Notes: generated by a model from the letters alone, not told the origin. A stretch of 43,114 nucleotides of DNA from Acidobacteriaceae bacterium (GCA_003165075.1 PLSM01000122.1:1-43114); one strand, 5' to 3'. Shown: positions 32,693 through 42,132, numbered from the stretch's first letter. Program-made: numbers and translations.

Positions 32693-32861
32693 GCGCGGTT
32701 GCTTCGCTGTGCGGTTCAAACTGCGAAGGCGGTCTGGCCTCTTGCGGTGTCGATCATGGCTAAAGTGAATTCGCGCGGAGTCACTGCGATGCCTATTCGA
32801 TAGCGGTCTTCACTTTCCGCATCGATTCGTTTTTGCCGCCTGGGCGGGAGTTGGTTCTGCT

Positions 32862-34136
32862 TTAGAATGCCCGGGCAAATGTGTAGGGGCCTTCGGGAAC
32901 CAGCGCCACCTGCGCGCCCGCGGGAAGGCCGTCCAGCAGGCAGGCGACAGCTTCATCCAGATCCGCGAAAGCCTGTGCTCCCAGGCTGCCGAGTTGCGTG
33001 GCAGAAACGCCCGGTGTGTAAAACACCAGCTTATGTTTCAGCCCGGCCAGGGCCACCTTCTCCAACTGCCACTGGTCGATTTCTACTGCGGTCTCGCGAA
33101 TCTCATCCAGAAAGCTTTCGAATCCTGAGAACGCTTGCAGCTTGCGTGCAAATTCGGGCGATCCGGCTCCCTCCGCGCACTCTCCAAGCAGCAGAATCCG
33201 GCCCCCCGTCTTCACGATATGCTGTGCCGCGGTAAGCCCCTTGGTGGACTGGTAGAACGTTAGGTCCAGCGGATAGCCCGCCGCGCTCGTAATCACCGCG
33301 TCCGCCGCCTCCGGCAGCCGTTCCAGCGAAGTCTCCTCGAGAAACTCCACGCCGGCGGCGTGCGCCTTGCGCGGATCGCCGGCAAAGACTGCGGAGATTT
33401 CTCTGGACTGTGTCAGGGTCACATCCAGAATGAAGTCGTGCCGCGCCATGGCCGCGATCTCCAGCAGCTCCGCATGCAGCGGATTGCCCGCGATGGACCC
33501 CTCGGTGGCCAGCGGCTCCCGCATGAAACCCGGCGAATGAATCACCTTGATGGTCTCCTGCGCCGCCAGCCCGGGTGCGATGAGCTTGCGGCCGCCTGAG
33601 AAACCCAGCATCAAATGCTGCTCGATAAAGCCAAGCGTGATATGCAGGTCCGCGGCCACGAATCGTTCGTCGATATAGACCGGCGTTCCTCTCTTTGTCG
33701 ATCCGAGCGCGCGATGTTGCGCAAGCATCCGCGCATCGTGATTCACAATCCGATAGCTGGCCGCAATCTGCGGCCCCACGATGCGTTCGATTTCCTCCTG
33801 CGGCGCTGGCCGGTGCAGTCCGGTCGCAATCAGGATGGTAACGCCCTCCACGGGAATTCCGGCTGCGTGAAGACGCGCCAGCAGCGGTGGCAGCGTCACT
33901 GAGTTTGGCGCCGGCCGGGTGATGTCGCAGACTGAAATCGCGGCCGTCTTTTTCCCCGCCGCCAGCACCGAAAGCGGTTGGCAGCCGATCGGATGATCCA
34001 GTGCGGCGTCCAATGCAGCCTGCACGTCGCTCAGGCCCTTGGCCCCGCGGCTCCGGATCACCTGGTACTCGAAGCCTTCCGGAACTGCGACCTCAATGCC
34101 ATTCTTGCCAAATGCGAATTGGGTCTTCATCTGCAT
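32862..34136 (-). CDS. larA: LarA-family nickel-pincer racemase/epimerase
   Basis: 424 aa LarA homologue (DUF2088), a family that racemises or epimerises 2-hydroxyacids with a nickel-pincer nucleotide. Counting from ATG 34136, key residues are Asp71 and Arg74 (VCDITRP), His108 (ATGLHR), His174 (EQHLML), Lys184 (SGGRKLIAPG) and His200 (VIHSPG). His108, His174, Lys184 and His200 match the L. plantarum LarA numbers I recall, which supports this start over GTG 34178. No larB, larC or larE cofactor genes are in view. In operon order it follows ExuT, UxaE and the SDR, so a sugar-acid substrate (aldonate C2 epimerisation, such as gluconate/mannonate) is more likely than lactate. That last point is inference. 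Confidence 0.85.
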   Translation of the reverse strand: MQMKTQFAFGKNGIEVAVPEGFEYQVIRSRGAKGLSDVQAALDAALDHPIGCQPLSVLAAGKKTAAISVCDITRPAPNSVTLPPLLARLHAAGIPVEGVTILIATGLHRPAPQEEIERIVGPQIAASYRIVNHDARMLAQHRALGSTKRGTPVYIDERFVAADLHITLGFIEQHLMLGFSGGRKLIAPGLAAQETIKVIHSPGFMREPLATEGSIAGNPLHAELLEIAAMARHDFILDVTLTQSREISAVFAGDPRKAHAAGVEFLEETSLERLPEAADAVITSAAGYPLDLTFYQSTKGLTAAQHIVKTGGRILLLGECAEGAGSPEFARKLQAFSGFESFLDEIRETAVEIDQWQLEKVALAGLKHKLVFYTPGVSATQLGSLGAQAFADLDEAVACLLDGLPAGAQVALVPEGPYTFARAF

Positions 34137-34241
34137 AGTGGGTACCGGCGTGCCATGCGTCGCCGGCAACTGCCTCACTTCCGTCAGGATTTACCTTGCG
34201 GCCGTCCGCATGTCATCGATTCTATAGTGCGCGCATCAACA

Positions 34242-35018
34242 TTACTGATTGACGCCGCTGGCCAGAAATCCCCCATCCACAACCAGCGTCTGTCCGGTCA
34301 CGAACGAAGCCGCATCGGAGGCCAGATAAATCGCGGCTCCAACCAACTCCTCGGTCTTGCCGAAGCGTCCCATGGGTGTGCGCATCAGCAACTCGTGCCC
34401 CCGCGGTGTGCCGTCAAGCAATGCGCCGTTCAGGTTGGTGCGGAAAACCCCCGGGGCGATGGCGTTCACCGTGACGCCCTTCTTTGACCACTCCACCGCC
34501 AGCGAACGCGTCAGCGACGACACGCCGGCCTTGCTCGCGGCGTACGCGGCCACTTCGTTCAGCGCCACAAAACTGTTCAGCGAGGCAATGTTGATGATCC
34601 GCCCATACCCGCGGTCCAGCATATGCTTGCCAAAAATCTGGCAGGCGCGCAGTGTCCCCGTAAGATTGGTGTTCAGGATGTCGGCCCACTCTTCTTCCGG
34701 CACCGTCAGCGTCGGCGTGCGCTTGATTTTTCCGGCGCAATTGATCAGGATGTCCACTTTGCCAAATCCGTCCAGCGTGGCGGCCAGCAGTTTTTCCAGC
34801 GATGCCCGATCGCATACGTCCGAAGCCAGGCTCAGCGTCTTGCGTCCCCGTGCCTTGATCTCGTCTGCGGTTTCGTTCACCTGCTGCTGGCGGCGTGCCG
34901 TGGCAATCACATCTGCGCCCGCGTCGGCCAGGCCGAGGCTCATGGCGCGTCCAATTCCGGAGGTTCCTCCGGTAATCACTGCAACCTTGCCTTCAAGACT
35001 AAGAATCTGCGTACTCAT
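34242..35018 (-). CDS. SDR dehydrogenase, gluconate 5-dehydrogenase/KduD-like
   Basis: 258 aa classical short-chain dehydrogenase. NAD(P) loop TGGTSGIG (16-23), NCAG (93-96) and catalytic Ser146, Tyr159, Lys163 (YAASK) are all present. The stretch FRTNLNGALLDG and the ending LVVDGGFLASG fit the gluconate 5-dehydrogenase / 2-dehydro-3-deoxy-D-gluconate 5-dehydrogenase (KduD) group, which handles keto-sugar acids. The ATG at 35018 has GGAG five bases upstream; the frame is open well beyond this without similarity. It lies 41 bases after the UxaE stop and 105 bases before larA, consistent with one hexuronate/aldonate operon. Exact substrate is not certain. Confidence 0.87.
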   Translation of the reverse strand: MSTQILSLEGKVAVITGGTSGIGRAMSLGLADAGADVIATARRQQQVNETADEIKARGRKTLSLASDVCDRASLEKLLAATLDGFGKVDILINCAGKIKRTPTLTVPEEEWADILNTNLTGTLRACQIFGKHMLDRGYGRIINIASLNSFVALNEVAAYAASKAGVSSLTRSLAVEWSKKGVTVNAIAPGVFRTNLNGALLDGTPRGHELLMRTPMGRFGKTEELVGAAIYLASDAASFVTGQTLVVDGGFLASGVNQ

Positions 35019-35059
35019 CGTGACTCCATTCCTGTTGCAAACAAATCTGCGCGACCCGG

Positions 35060-36331
35060 TTATCTCTTGCGTCCCAGGAACACCGGAGCGATATGGCGGT
35101 GGTAGAGGTTCTCCGTCACGTTGCGCGCAATCACCGCCTCGTTGGCATCCAGCAGATCCAGGTACCGCGGTCCCATCTTCGCCGCGACCTTGAATCCAAC
35201 GTGCAGCAACTGGCGAAGGCTGCTGTTGTAAGCCGCCGCTCCGCGCACGTGCCGCAATGCCGACGTGTATTCCTCCGCCGACCAGTCGCGAACCTCTTCC
35301 GGAGAAGGCAACTTGGCGGTATCGATGTCGATTACCGTCGCATAGGGCGCGCAAAGTTCTTCGCGGTGCGCAAACGCTTCGCCATAGATCTCCTTGGCCA
35401 GCGCCAGCCCGTCGCCTCCTGCTTCAGCCAGGCCGATCAACTCTTCCAGCCAGGTAGTTCCCGCCGTCTTCAAATGCACGCCGGCATTGAAGCGCTCCAT
35501 GGCGGCGTGAATTAAGGGGTAGATCGAAAACTTGTCGCTGCCCGAGTGCACGCTCAGCTTCAGGTTATCCGGCAATCCAAAGTGACCCACCGCGTAGTCG
35601 ATGGCCGCCACATCGAGAGCAAACTCGCTCTCGAACTGCGCCAGGTCTCCCACATAGTCCACGCCCTTGTTGAACCGTCCACTGAATTTCGGCGCGATGG
35701 TTTGCACAGGGATACCTTCATCGGCAATCGCGGCCAGAATAATCAGCAGCTCCAGAGGGCTCTGCGCGCTGTCTGTCTCGTCCATCGAGACCTCGGGAAT
35801 AAAGTTTCCTTTGCCCTTGGCCTGCACGATGATGCGGTAGACCTCGCCTGCCTGTTTCACCGCGGCCAGGTACTTCCGGGCTGTCTGGCGAAGACTCTGC
35901 GCCGTAATTTCGAAGGCCTCGTCGGTGTCTTCGAGCCGGATGCGCCCCAGCAGTTCCGTGTGCCGCTTCGCGAAGCTTTCAATGTCTTCTTCCTTCGCCG
36001 GCTGGCCGATGTAGTCGGCTACGTCGATGGTGTAGAAGTCGCTCGAATCCAGAAAACGCCCGACAGTCTTCACCGTGATGTGATCGGCATCGCAGAAGTA
36101 TGGCAGCTTCCAGCCCAGCGCCTTCACGGCTGCATCCGCTGCCTGCCGCACCGACAATGGTTCCGAGCCGATGATCGTATGTTCGCGGTTCGACTTGTTC
36201 CACACCGGAACAACCTCAACTCCGTTTTCCAGAGCCTTGATGCAGGCCTGCAACTGCGCCTTGGCCTGGTGCGCGAACCTGTCCCCGGTTCCCACCGAAT
36301 ACTTGCTGAGTTTCAAACCATTGTTTCCCAT
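35060..36331 (-). CDS. uxaE: Tagaturonate epimerase family protein
   Basis: 423 aa, full length for UxaE (PF16257), which interconverts D-tagaturonate and D-fructuronate and so joins galacturonate to glucuronate catabolism. Family blocks seen include LKLSKYSVGTGDRFAHQAKAQ at the N-terminus, PYFCDADHITVKTV near 77-90, FIPEVSMDETDSAQSP near 178 and LKLSVHSGSDKFSIYP near 258, with His and Asp/Glu residues likely to bind the metal. The start is ATG 36331 with AGGAG just upstream. It is between an ExuT-like transporter gene (118-base gap) and an SDR, which supports a hexuronate role. Confidence 0.92.
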   Translation of the reverse strand: MGNNGLKLSKYSVGTGDRFAHQAKAQLQACIKALENGVEVVPVWNKSNREHTIIGSEPLSVRQAADAAVKALGWKLPYFCDADHITVKTVGRFLDSSDFYTIDVADYIGQPAKEEDIESFAKRHTELLGRIRLEDTDEAFEITAQSLRQTARKYLAAVKQAGEVYRIIVQAKGKGNFIPEVSMDETDSAQSPLELLIILAAIADEGIPVQTIAPKFSGRFNKGVDYVGDLAQFESEFALDVAAIDYAVGHFGLPDNLKLSVHSGSDKFSIYPLIHAAMERFNAGVHLKTAGTTWLEELIGLAEAGGDGLALAKEIYGEAFAHREELCAPYATVIDIDTAKLPSPEEVRDWSAEEYTSALRHVRGAAAYNSSLRQLLHVGFKVAAKMGPRYLDLLDANEAVIARNVTENLYHRHIAPVFLGRKR

Positions 36332-36449
36332 GATCTCCTATTGTAGAACCGGCTGCGCCCGCCAGATTTTCGTCAACCCGCATCCGGCGCAACCCTCAAC
36401 TACATTGAGGTTCGAAGAGGTCCGGCGCTCCCTGCGGCGCAAACAAACC

Positions 36450-37757
36450 TCAAACGGAAAATTCAGCTCTCTTCAATCCCGGCGCGAGCCAATACAGAAT
36501 CGCAAGCGCCAGCAGGTAGGCGCTGCCCGCGATGGCAAACAGGGTTGTGTAGCTATGCGTCAGTTGCAGAATGTGTCCTGCGTAGAAGGCCAGCAACGCG
36601 CCCCCGGCCGATCCAGCCATCCCGCCGATGCCCGTCACCGACCCCACCGCGCTGCGCGGAAACATATCTGAAGTCGTGGTGAAAAGATTGGCCGACCAGC
36701 CCTGGTGCGCGGCCGTGGCCAGGCTTAGCAGCCCGATGGCCGCCCACTCCGACTGCAGATAGGTGGTCGTCACGATAGGAACCACGCAGCAGGCGCAGAG
36801 CAGCATGGCCGCCAGCCGCGCCTTGCCCGGCGAGAGCCCCATCCGCTGGAACGGTGCGGGTAGCCAGCCTCCGCCGATGCTGCCCACCGCCGAAGCGTTA
36901 TAGATGATGATCAGCGGCAGCCCCAGGTGCGACAAATCCAGGTGAAAATTCGCGCTGAAATATTTCGGCATCCAGAACAGGTAGAACCACCAGATGGGAT
37001 CGGTAAGAAACTTGGCAATTGAAAATCCCCACGTCTGGCGATAGCCCAGCAATTTGACCCACTGTGTCGACGGGCCCGCGTTCTCCGCCACTTCCTGATT
37101 GATGTGGCGAAGCTCCGCGCCGCTCAACGAGGTATGTTCCGTGGGCTTGCGGTAGTTGGCAAACCACAACAGAATCCACGCCGCGCTAAAGCCGCCGGTC
37201 ACCAGAAAAGCCGCGTGCCAGCCATAGTGCAACGCGATCCAGGGCACAATCAGCGGCGCCAGCACCGCGCCCACATTGGTACCTGAGTTGAAGATGCCCG
37301 TGGCCAAGGAGCGCTCGCTCTGCGGAAACCACTCCGCCACAGTCTTGATGGCCGCGGGAAAGTTGCCCGATTCGCCCAGCCCCAGCGAGACGCGCGCAAT
37401 GCCGAACTCCAACACCGAGTTGGCCAGCGCGTGGCCCATCGCGGAGAGGCTCCAGACCGCCATGATGACCATGTAGCCGATGCGCGTGCCCACCTTGTCC
37501 ACAAACCGCCCGGCAACCAGAAGGCCCAGCGCGTAGGCAATTTGAAACGCGGCCACCACATGACCGTAGTCCGCTTCCGTCATGCCGATGCTGTGTTGCA
37601 GTGTGGGCGCCAGAATCGCGATTACCTGGCGATCCATGTAGTTGATCGTCGTTGCGACGAACAGCATGGCGCAGATCGTCCAGCGCACGCGCCCCAACCG
37701 TACCCCGGGTTGGGAGTCTAGGTCGCACTCCACCCCGGAAGCAGTTTTGCCGGCCAT
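36450..37757 (-). CDS. exuT: Hexuronate transporter (ExuT-like MFS, ACS family)
   Basis: 435 aa with 12 predicted membrane segments. TM1 reads ATTINYMDRQVIAILAPTLQ and the loop-2 region is AGRFVDKVGTRIGYMV; GLGESGNFPAAIKTVAEWFP matches the ExuT/hexuronate group of anion:cation symporters. It probably imports D-galacturonate or D-glucuronate with protons. AAGGTGA precedes ATG 37757. First gene of the minus-strand operon with uxaE, the SDR and larA, and divergent from the exported DUF6259 gene, so release and import of uronates may be controlled from the shared 259-base region. Confidence 0.9.
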   Translation of the reverse strand: MAGKTASGVECDLDSQPGVRLGRVRWTICAMLFVATTINYMDRQVIAILAPTLQHSIGMTEADYGHVVAAFQIAYALGLLVAGRFVDKVGTRIGYMVIMAVWSLSAMGHALANSVLEFGIARVSLGLGESGNFPAAIKTVAEWFPQSERSLATGIFNSGTNVGAVLAPLIVPWIALHYGWHAAFLVTGGFSAAWILLWFANYRKPTEHTSLSGAELRHINQEVAENAGPSTQWVKLLGYRQTWGFSIAKFLTDPIWWFYLFWMPKYFSANFHLDLSHLGLPLIIIYNASAVGSIGGGWLPAPFQRMGLSPGKARLAAMLLCACCVVPIVTTTYLQSEWAAIGLLSLATAAHQGWSANLFTTTSDMFPRSAVGSVTGIGGMAGSAGGALLAFYAGHILQLTHSYTTLFAIAGSAYLLALAILYWLAPGLKRAEFSV

Positions 37758-38016
37758 CTGTTCACCTTACCGCCGCCACGCCTTCCTCACCAACACGCGG
37801 ATCAAAAAGGATACCGGCTCAAACGTTCCATCTTCCCCAAGCCCCCGCGCCGTTGTCAATGAAGCCTGTCACCTTCGATTCCGCTCTAGGACCAGGCCGC
37901 AAGGGGTAGAATGCAATGCGAATCGAAATAGAAGTCCGGGAAGCATCCACTTAAACTCATTGCTGGCTTGCCCTTCCTGGATTCGCGATCGAGTGAAAGA
38001 GGAGAACGCCAAAGCC

Positions 38017-40338
38017 ATGGACGACAGCCAGAAGATTTCCCGCCGGCGGTTTCTTTCCGCCGCCGCCACCACTGCCGCAACCACCTGCATCCCCGCCACC
38101 GGTGCCATAATTCTTGCCGCCGACGCCGCCGAGGCGTCTGTCCAGTACACCCACGTGGATGCTTCCCGCGAAGCTGCGGCGCCGGCTCCGGTGGTGGTTG
38201 AGAATCCTGGCTACCGGCTGATGATCGATCCCGTCAGGGGCTCGATTCTTTCATTTCGGTCCAATCACGGAGCGGGTCGCGAGTTATTGATTCCCGACCA
38301 GGCAAACCTGCCGCTTTTCAAAATCGAGTTTATGGATGACCACTTCGCGTTCAGGACAGTCACTGCGGCTGAAGCGAAGCACGTCGCGGTCAAGACGGAG
38401 AACAATGCCGGCGAGCACACCATCACCATTGACTTCACGGGCATCGCCGATCTGCCCCTCGATGCGCGCGTCACCATTCGTTGTCCCGCTCATCAGTCGC
38501 TCACTTATTGGAATCTCGAACTTGACCACCGCAACGCCGATTGGATCGGCCACATCCAGTTTCCCGTGATTGAGGTGCCCTACGATCAACCCGGCGCCGA
38601 CCCAGGGTACATCCTCGTCTCCAATCAGGACGGCCAGCTTGCCACTCCCATCGTTCCTTCCGCCGCCCTGTCCGCTTGGGGAGGAAGAGAGCGCAATACC
38701 CCTGAAGTATGGCGCTCCAACAACTATCCGGGCCAATGGATATCGACTCAGTTAATGGCTCACTACAACAGCGCGGGCGGCCTCTACATTGCCTGCGACG
38801 ACCCCACAGGATTGCCGAAATTTCTCAGTCCGTTGATGGAGGACGATGGCGTCACCATCGGTCTGGGCCATTTTCCCGGCACGCGCGGCCCCTCCCGCAC
38901 CCGCATGTCCTATAACGTCGTGCTCGGTTCCTTTCAAGGCGATTGGTATGCGGCCGCCGAGATCTATAGGAATTGGACATCGGAGCAGCCATTCTGCAGC
39001 AGGAAGATGAGCGAGCGCAGCGACATTCCAAAATGGATGGCGCAGTCTCCCGTGGCCATCGCCTTTCCCATGCAGGGGCATGGCGACTGGGACGGTCCCG
39101 CCACTCCCAATCCCGACTACGTCCCGGTAACCAACGCGCTTCCATTCCTCGACAAGCTGGCCCGGGAGTTTGAAAGCCCCCTGATCCCCATCGTTTTCAA
39201 CTGGGAGAAGGGCGGCCCGTGGGTGCAGCCCGATGCGTTTCCGCCCGTCGGCGGCGATGCGCCCATGCGCGAGTTCATGGCCGCCGCGAAGGAGAAAGGC
39301 TGGCACCCCATGATCTATGGGGACGGCCTCTGCTGGGTCACATCGCAAAAGAATACCGGCTACGACGGCATGCCCTATTTCCGCGATCATCAGGGCGAAC
39401 AGTCCGCGGCGCGCTCATGGGATGGAAAGCTGATTGAAGATATTTGGCCGTGGCGCAAGAACTACGTAGTCTGCGTAGCGGCAGACAAGGGCCGCCAGGC
39501 AATTCTTGGCATGACGCGTGGCATGGCGGACCTTCACCCCGATATCGTCCAGCAGTTCGACCAGGGCCCCGGACCGCGTGCCTGCTATGCCGCCGGCCAC
39601 GGCCATCCTCCCGTTCCCGGCCCCTGGATGATGGAGCATTTCAAGACCATGCTCAAGGCCGACCGCGAAACGGCTCTCTCCGCCAGCCCCGGTGTGGCCA
39701 TGTCCTGTGAAGGTGCGCCGCCGGAGATCGGCCTTCAGGATTTTCAATTCTGGGATGCGCGTGTCAGCCTGTGCCCTCTGTATTCATTCCTTTTCCACGA
39801 GTATGCCAACGGTATGCAGGGCTTCTACACCAACCGCGTAAGCGACGAAGCCTTGCGCGCGTCGCTGGCCCGGGCCATCGTCACCGGGTACATGATGATC
39901 ATGACTCTGCGCGATAAGGGCCTGATTGAATACGACTGGGACCAGACCTGGAGCCGCGCCATTCCCGACCAGCAAGCCATCTACGACTGGACCAAGCGGC
40001 TCAATCAATTTCGAGCCGGAGTAGCGAAGGATTACCTGATCTACGGGCGCATGTTGCGGCCCTGGGCCGTCACCAACGTCACCGAGCGCGACCTTGGATG
40101 GGGCAGGGAACCGCTGGTGCCGTCCGCCACGTGGCAGGCGCCCGATGGCCGAATCGGTGTGGTGCTGGCCAACTTCGCCGACCTGGGCGAATCTCCGCGC
40201 GTCGAGTTACAAGGCGAAGGCGAGAAGAACGTAACGTTGTATCTCGACGGCCAGAAATCCGAGCGCACCTTACATCTGCCCACCGTAATTGACCTCGAAA
40301 TGGAGCCGCGCTCCATTGCTCTGATTGAAGTAAAGTAA
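38017..40338 (+). CDS. Tat-exported DUF6259-type glycosidase
   Basis: 773 aa. The N-terminus has SRRRFLSAAATTAATT, a textbook twin-arginine signal, ending near AEAS. The mature part starts with a beta domain (YRLMIDPVRGSILSFRSN...), then a TIM-barrel-like region with FNWEKGGPW, HPMIYGDGLCWVT and MSCEGAPPEIG (possible catalytic Asp/Glu), and a short C-terminal beta domain. This is the layout of the DUF6259 group related to GH36/GH-D-like or GH101-like barrels; the exact reaction is unknown. ATG 38017 is chosen for its position relative to the signal; GAGGAG is ~12 bases upstream. The frame is open to 37642 but overlaps the exuT gene. It is divergent from exuT, so a uronate-bearing glycan is a reasonable guess. 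Confidence 0.82.
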   Translation: MDDSQKISRRRFLSAAATTAATTCIPATGAIILAADAAEASVQYTHVDASREAAAPAPVVVENPGYRLMIDPVRGSILSFRSNHGAGRELLIPDQANLPLFKIEFMDDHFAFRTVTAAEAKHVAVKTENNAGEHTITIDFTGIADLPLDARVTIRCPAHQSLTYWNLELDHRNADWIGHIQFPVIEVPYDQPGADPGYILVSNQDGQLATPIVPSAALSAWGGRERNTPEVWRSNNYPGQWISTQLMAHYNSAGGLYIACDDPTGLPKFLSPLMEDDGVTIGLGHFPGTRGPSRTRMSYNVVLGSFQGDWYAAAEIYRNWTSEQPFCSRKMSERSDIPKWMAQSPVAIAFPMQGHGDWDGPATPNPDYVPVTNALPFLDKLAREFESPLIPIVFNWEKGGPWVQPDAFPPVGGDAPMREFMAAAKEKGWHPMIYGDGLCWVTSQKNTGYDGMPYFRDHQGEQSAARSWDGKLIEDIWPWRKNYVVCVAADKGRQAILGMTRGMADLHPDIVQQFDQGPGPRACYAAGHGHPPVPGPWMMEHFKTMLKADRETALSASPGVAMSCEGAPPEIGLQDFQFWDARVSLCPLYSFLFHEYANGMQGFYTNRVSDEALRASLARAIVTGYMMIMTLRDKGLIEYDWDQTWSRAIPDQQAIYDWTKRLNQFRAGVAKDYLIYGRMLRPWAVTNVTERDLGWGREPLVPSATWQAPDGRIGVVLANFADLGESPRVELQGEGEKNVTLYLDGQKSERTLHLPTVIDLEMEPRSIALIEVK

Positions 40339-40359
40339 CAGCCAAGCCTGAATAGGTCG

Positions 40360-40478
40360 GGTGCCCCAGGTCCCTCGCTTTTGGGGACCTGGGATTAGCC
40401 AAACTCCACCAGGCGGGCCCACCCTAATCAAGCCACAAGAGTGGGTGCCCTACCCTTCCACAGTTTCATCGTGGAAGG
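40360..40478. repeat. Pair of GGGTGCCC-headed hairpin repeats
   Basis: CCCAGGTCCC (40365-40374) pairs perfectly with GGGACCTGGG (40384-40393), and CCTTCCAC (40454-40461) with GTGGAAGG (40471-40478). Both hairpins are preceded by GGGTGCCC (40360 and 40444), which suggests two diverged copies of one element. From memory such elements are frequent between Terriglobia genes; this needs a genome count. Confidence 0.6.
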
Positions 40479-40770
40479 CTGAGAGACCACAAACCTCGAC
40501 CGCCGCGAACTTCAATCCTCCGGCTCCATGCTCCGTCTCCTGCTCCTGACCTATGAGTCACAAGTTCCTCAAGGGAACTTTGCCGATTATTTCCTCGGCT
40601 TCTTGCACAATCAATAAGGAGATAAAGCAGGCAGTTCGGACGTCTCGCCCGTGCAGCCGCCGTAAGTCCTTTGTTCGGAAGATTCTGCGGCCAACTCCAA
40701 TGCTCTCAAGAATTTAGCGATCCATCTGTTCGCTAAGTCCATTAAGATCAAGAATTTATTTATAGAATAG

Positions 40771-40791
40771 GGGGAGAGGGGGGTACCCCCC
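40771..40791. repeat. G/C palindrome GGGGGGTACCCCCC
   Basis: A 14-base perfect palindrome (40778-40791) follows GGGGAGA and an AT-rich stretch (AATTTATTTATAGAATA). Its strand symmetry and purine run could form unusual structure. It is between two convergent genes. Function unknown. Confidence 0.55.
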
Positions 40792-40836
40792 GGATGTCCG
40801 TCTCGACCGCAAGCAATTGGGCCGAAGAGGTTGCTA

Positions 40837-42132
40837 TTACGGTGCGGAAGACCCGGCAGCCACCACCTTATTGGCCAGCCCCTCCAGCGTCGCGTTAATC
40901 GCATCGCCGTCCGCTGTTCCCCATGGCCCATCCTGCTGCACCATGAAAACCAGAATCCGCCCCGCTGCCGGATCGATGTCCATCGCGTTCTTGAACGCGC
41001 CGCCGTGGCCAAAGCTGCCCTTGTCCACCGACAAACCCAATCCGTATCCACCCTTGCCGTGTCCGCCGTTCTGCGGAGTGGTCATCTCGTGAATCGCGGC
41101 TTCGGAGAGAATGCGCTTGCCATGGTAAGTTCCCCCATTCAGCAGCATCTGGCAGAAAATCGACACATCGCTGGCGGTGGAGAAAAGTCCTCCCGCGGCC
41201 ATCGGATGGCGCCGCACCCTGTCATCCAGCGGATAAGTAAGCTGGCTGATTTGGACTTCCTTCAGATCCTTGGTCGATTCATCCAGTTTGTACGATTTCG
41301 CCAGCCGGGAAATCTGCTCCGCATTGGGCCAGAATGTTGTGTCCTTCATTCCCAGCGGGTCGAATAGCTTCTCCTGGATGAACTGCTCATAAGGCATCCC
41401 GCTCACCACTTCAATAATCCGCGCTGCGGTATTCAGTCCTTCATTGGAGTAGGAGTAGTCAGTGCCCGGCTGGAACATCAACGGCTCCGCTGCAAACGAA
41501 CCCACCGCCTCCGCCGACGGCAACAGGTCCAGCGCGCCCGGTTGCGCCGCCGACTTGAAAGGCAGGCCGCTGGTATGGCTCAGAATCTCGCGTATGCGAA
41601 TGGGATGCCGCGCGGGAACCAGTTCCGGTGCAGCCTGCGTACTGGGTGCCCCCTGTCCCTTCTGCGCCGCATTGGCATTTTTCAAGCTGACCATCTGCCC
41701 TTTGAACTCCGGCAGATACGCTTCCACCGGATCGTCGAGACGCACCTTGCCTTCATCCACTAGCATCATCAGGGCCGTCGCCGTCATGGGCTTGGTGGTC
41801 GATGCAATCCAGAACATCGCATTCGTAGGCATCGGATCCTTGGCCGCGAGATCGCGAAACCCCACGGCCTTCAGATACACCGTGTGGTCCTTGTCCGCCA
41901 CCAGCGTCACTGCGCCCGCTATGGTGTGATTGTTCGCCAAGGGCTGCAAATAGGACTCGATCGCGTCAGGCCGGCCCGCTTGCCCGCCGGCCGTAGTTTG
42001 CGCTTGGACATACATAGAAGCTCCCGCACAAGCCAGAATCACCACCCAAGTCCGCATTGCACCGCATATGCGGCCGCCCCAACCCGAACCCCATGCATCC
42101 CCAAAGTTTCCCGTTTCGTTCCCGATTTTCAT
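40837..42132 (-). CDS. Exported serine hydrolase (class C beta-lactamase/PBP4-like family)
   Basis: 431 aa beta-lactamase-fold hydrolase. Catalytic Ser111-x-x-Lys114 (ASTTKPM), Tyr228-Ser-Asn230 (SYSN) and the HGG near residue 390 (FGHGGAF) form the SxxK / YxN / HxG set. The family contains esterases, D-aminopeptidases and carboxypeptidases as well as true beta-lactamases, and this one has no feature that points to resistance. The N-terminus has a hydrophobic stretch (TWVVILACAGASMYVQAQ) as signal peptide. ATG 42132 has GGAGG four bases upstream; ATG 42057 starts at the signal peptide itself but lacks a ribosome site. It lies 41 bases after the GmhA-like gene on the same strand. Confidence 0.87.
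   Translation of the reverse strand: MKIGNETGNFGDAWGSGWGGRICGAMRTWVVILACAGASMYVQAQTTAGGQAGRPDAIESYLQPLANNHTIAGAVTLVADKDHTVYLKAVGFRDLAAKDPMPTNAMFWIASTTKPMTATALMMLVDEGKVRLDDPVEAYLPEFKGQMVSLKNANAAQKGQGAPSTQAAPELVPARHPIRIREILSHTSGLPFKSAAQPGALDLLPSAEAVGSFAAEPLMFQPGTDYSYSNEGLNTAARIIEVVSGMPYEQFIQEKLFDPLGMKDTTFWPNAEQISRLAKSYKLDESTKDLKEVQISQLTYPLDDRVRRHPMAAGGLFSTASDVSIFCQMLLNGGTYHGKRILSEAAIHEMTTPQNGGHGKGGYGLGLSVDKGSFGHGGAFKNAMDIDPAAGRILVFMVQQDGPWGTADGDAINATLEGLANKVVAAGSSAP

Larger units (their letters stand above)
40339..40836. other. 498-base gene-free gap with hairpin repeats
   Basis: No coding frame with a plausible start and family similarity is seen between the DUF6259 stop and the serine hydrolase stop. 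It holds two GGGTGCCC-headed hairpins (40360-40478) and a GGGGGGTACCCCCC palindrome (40778-40791) in otherwise ordinary sequence. The two genes are convergent. Confidence 0.7.

Noticed and set aside
40837..42132. Antibiotic-resistance beta-lactamase
   Set aside because: The SxxK/YxN/HGG set is shared by many esterases and peptidases, and nothing in the sequence or context indicates beta-lactam hydrolysis.
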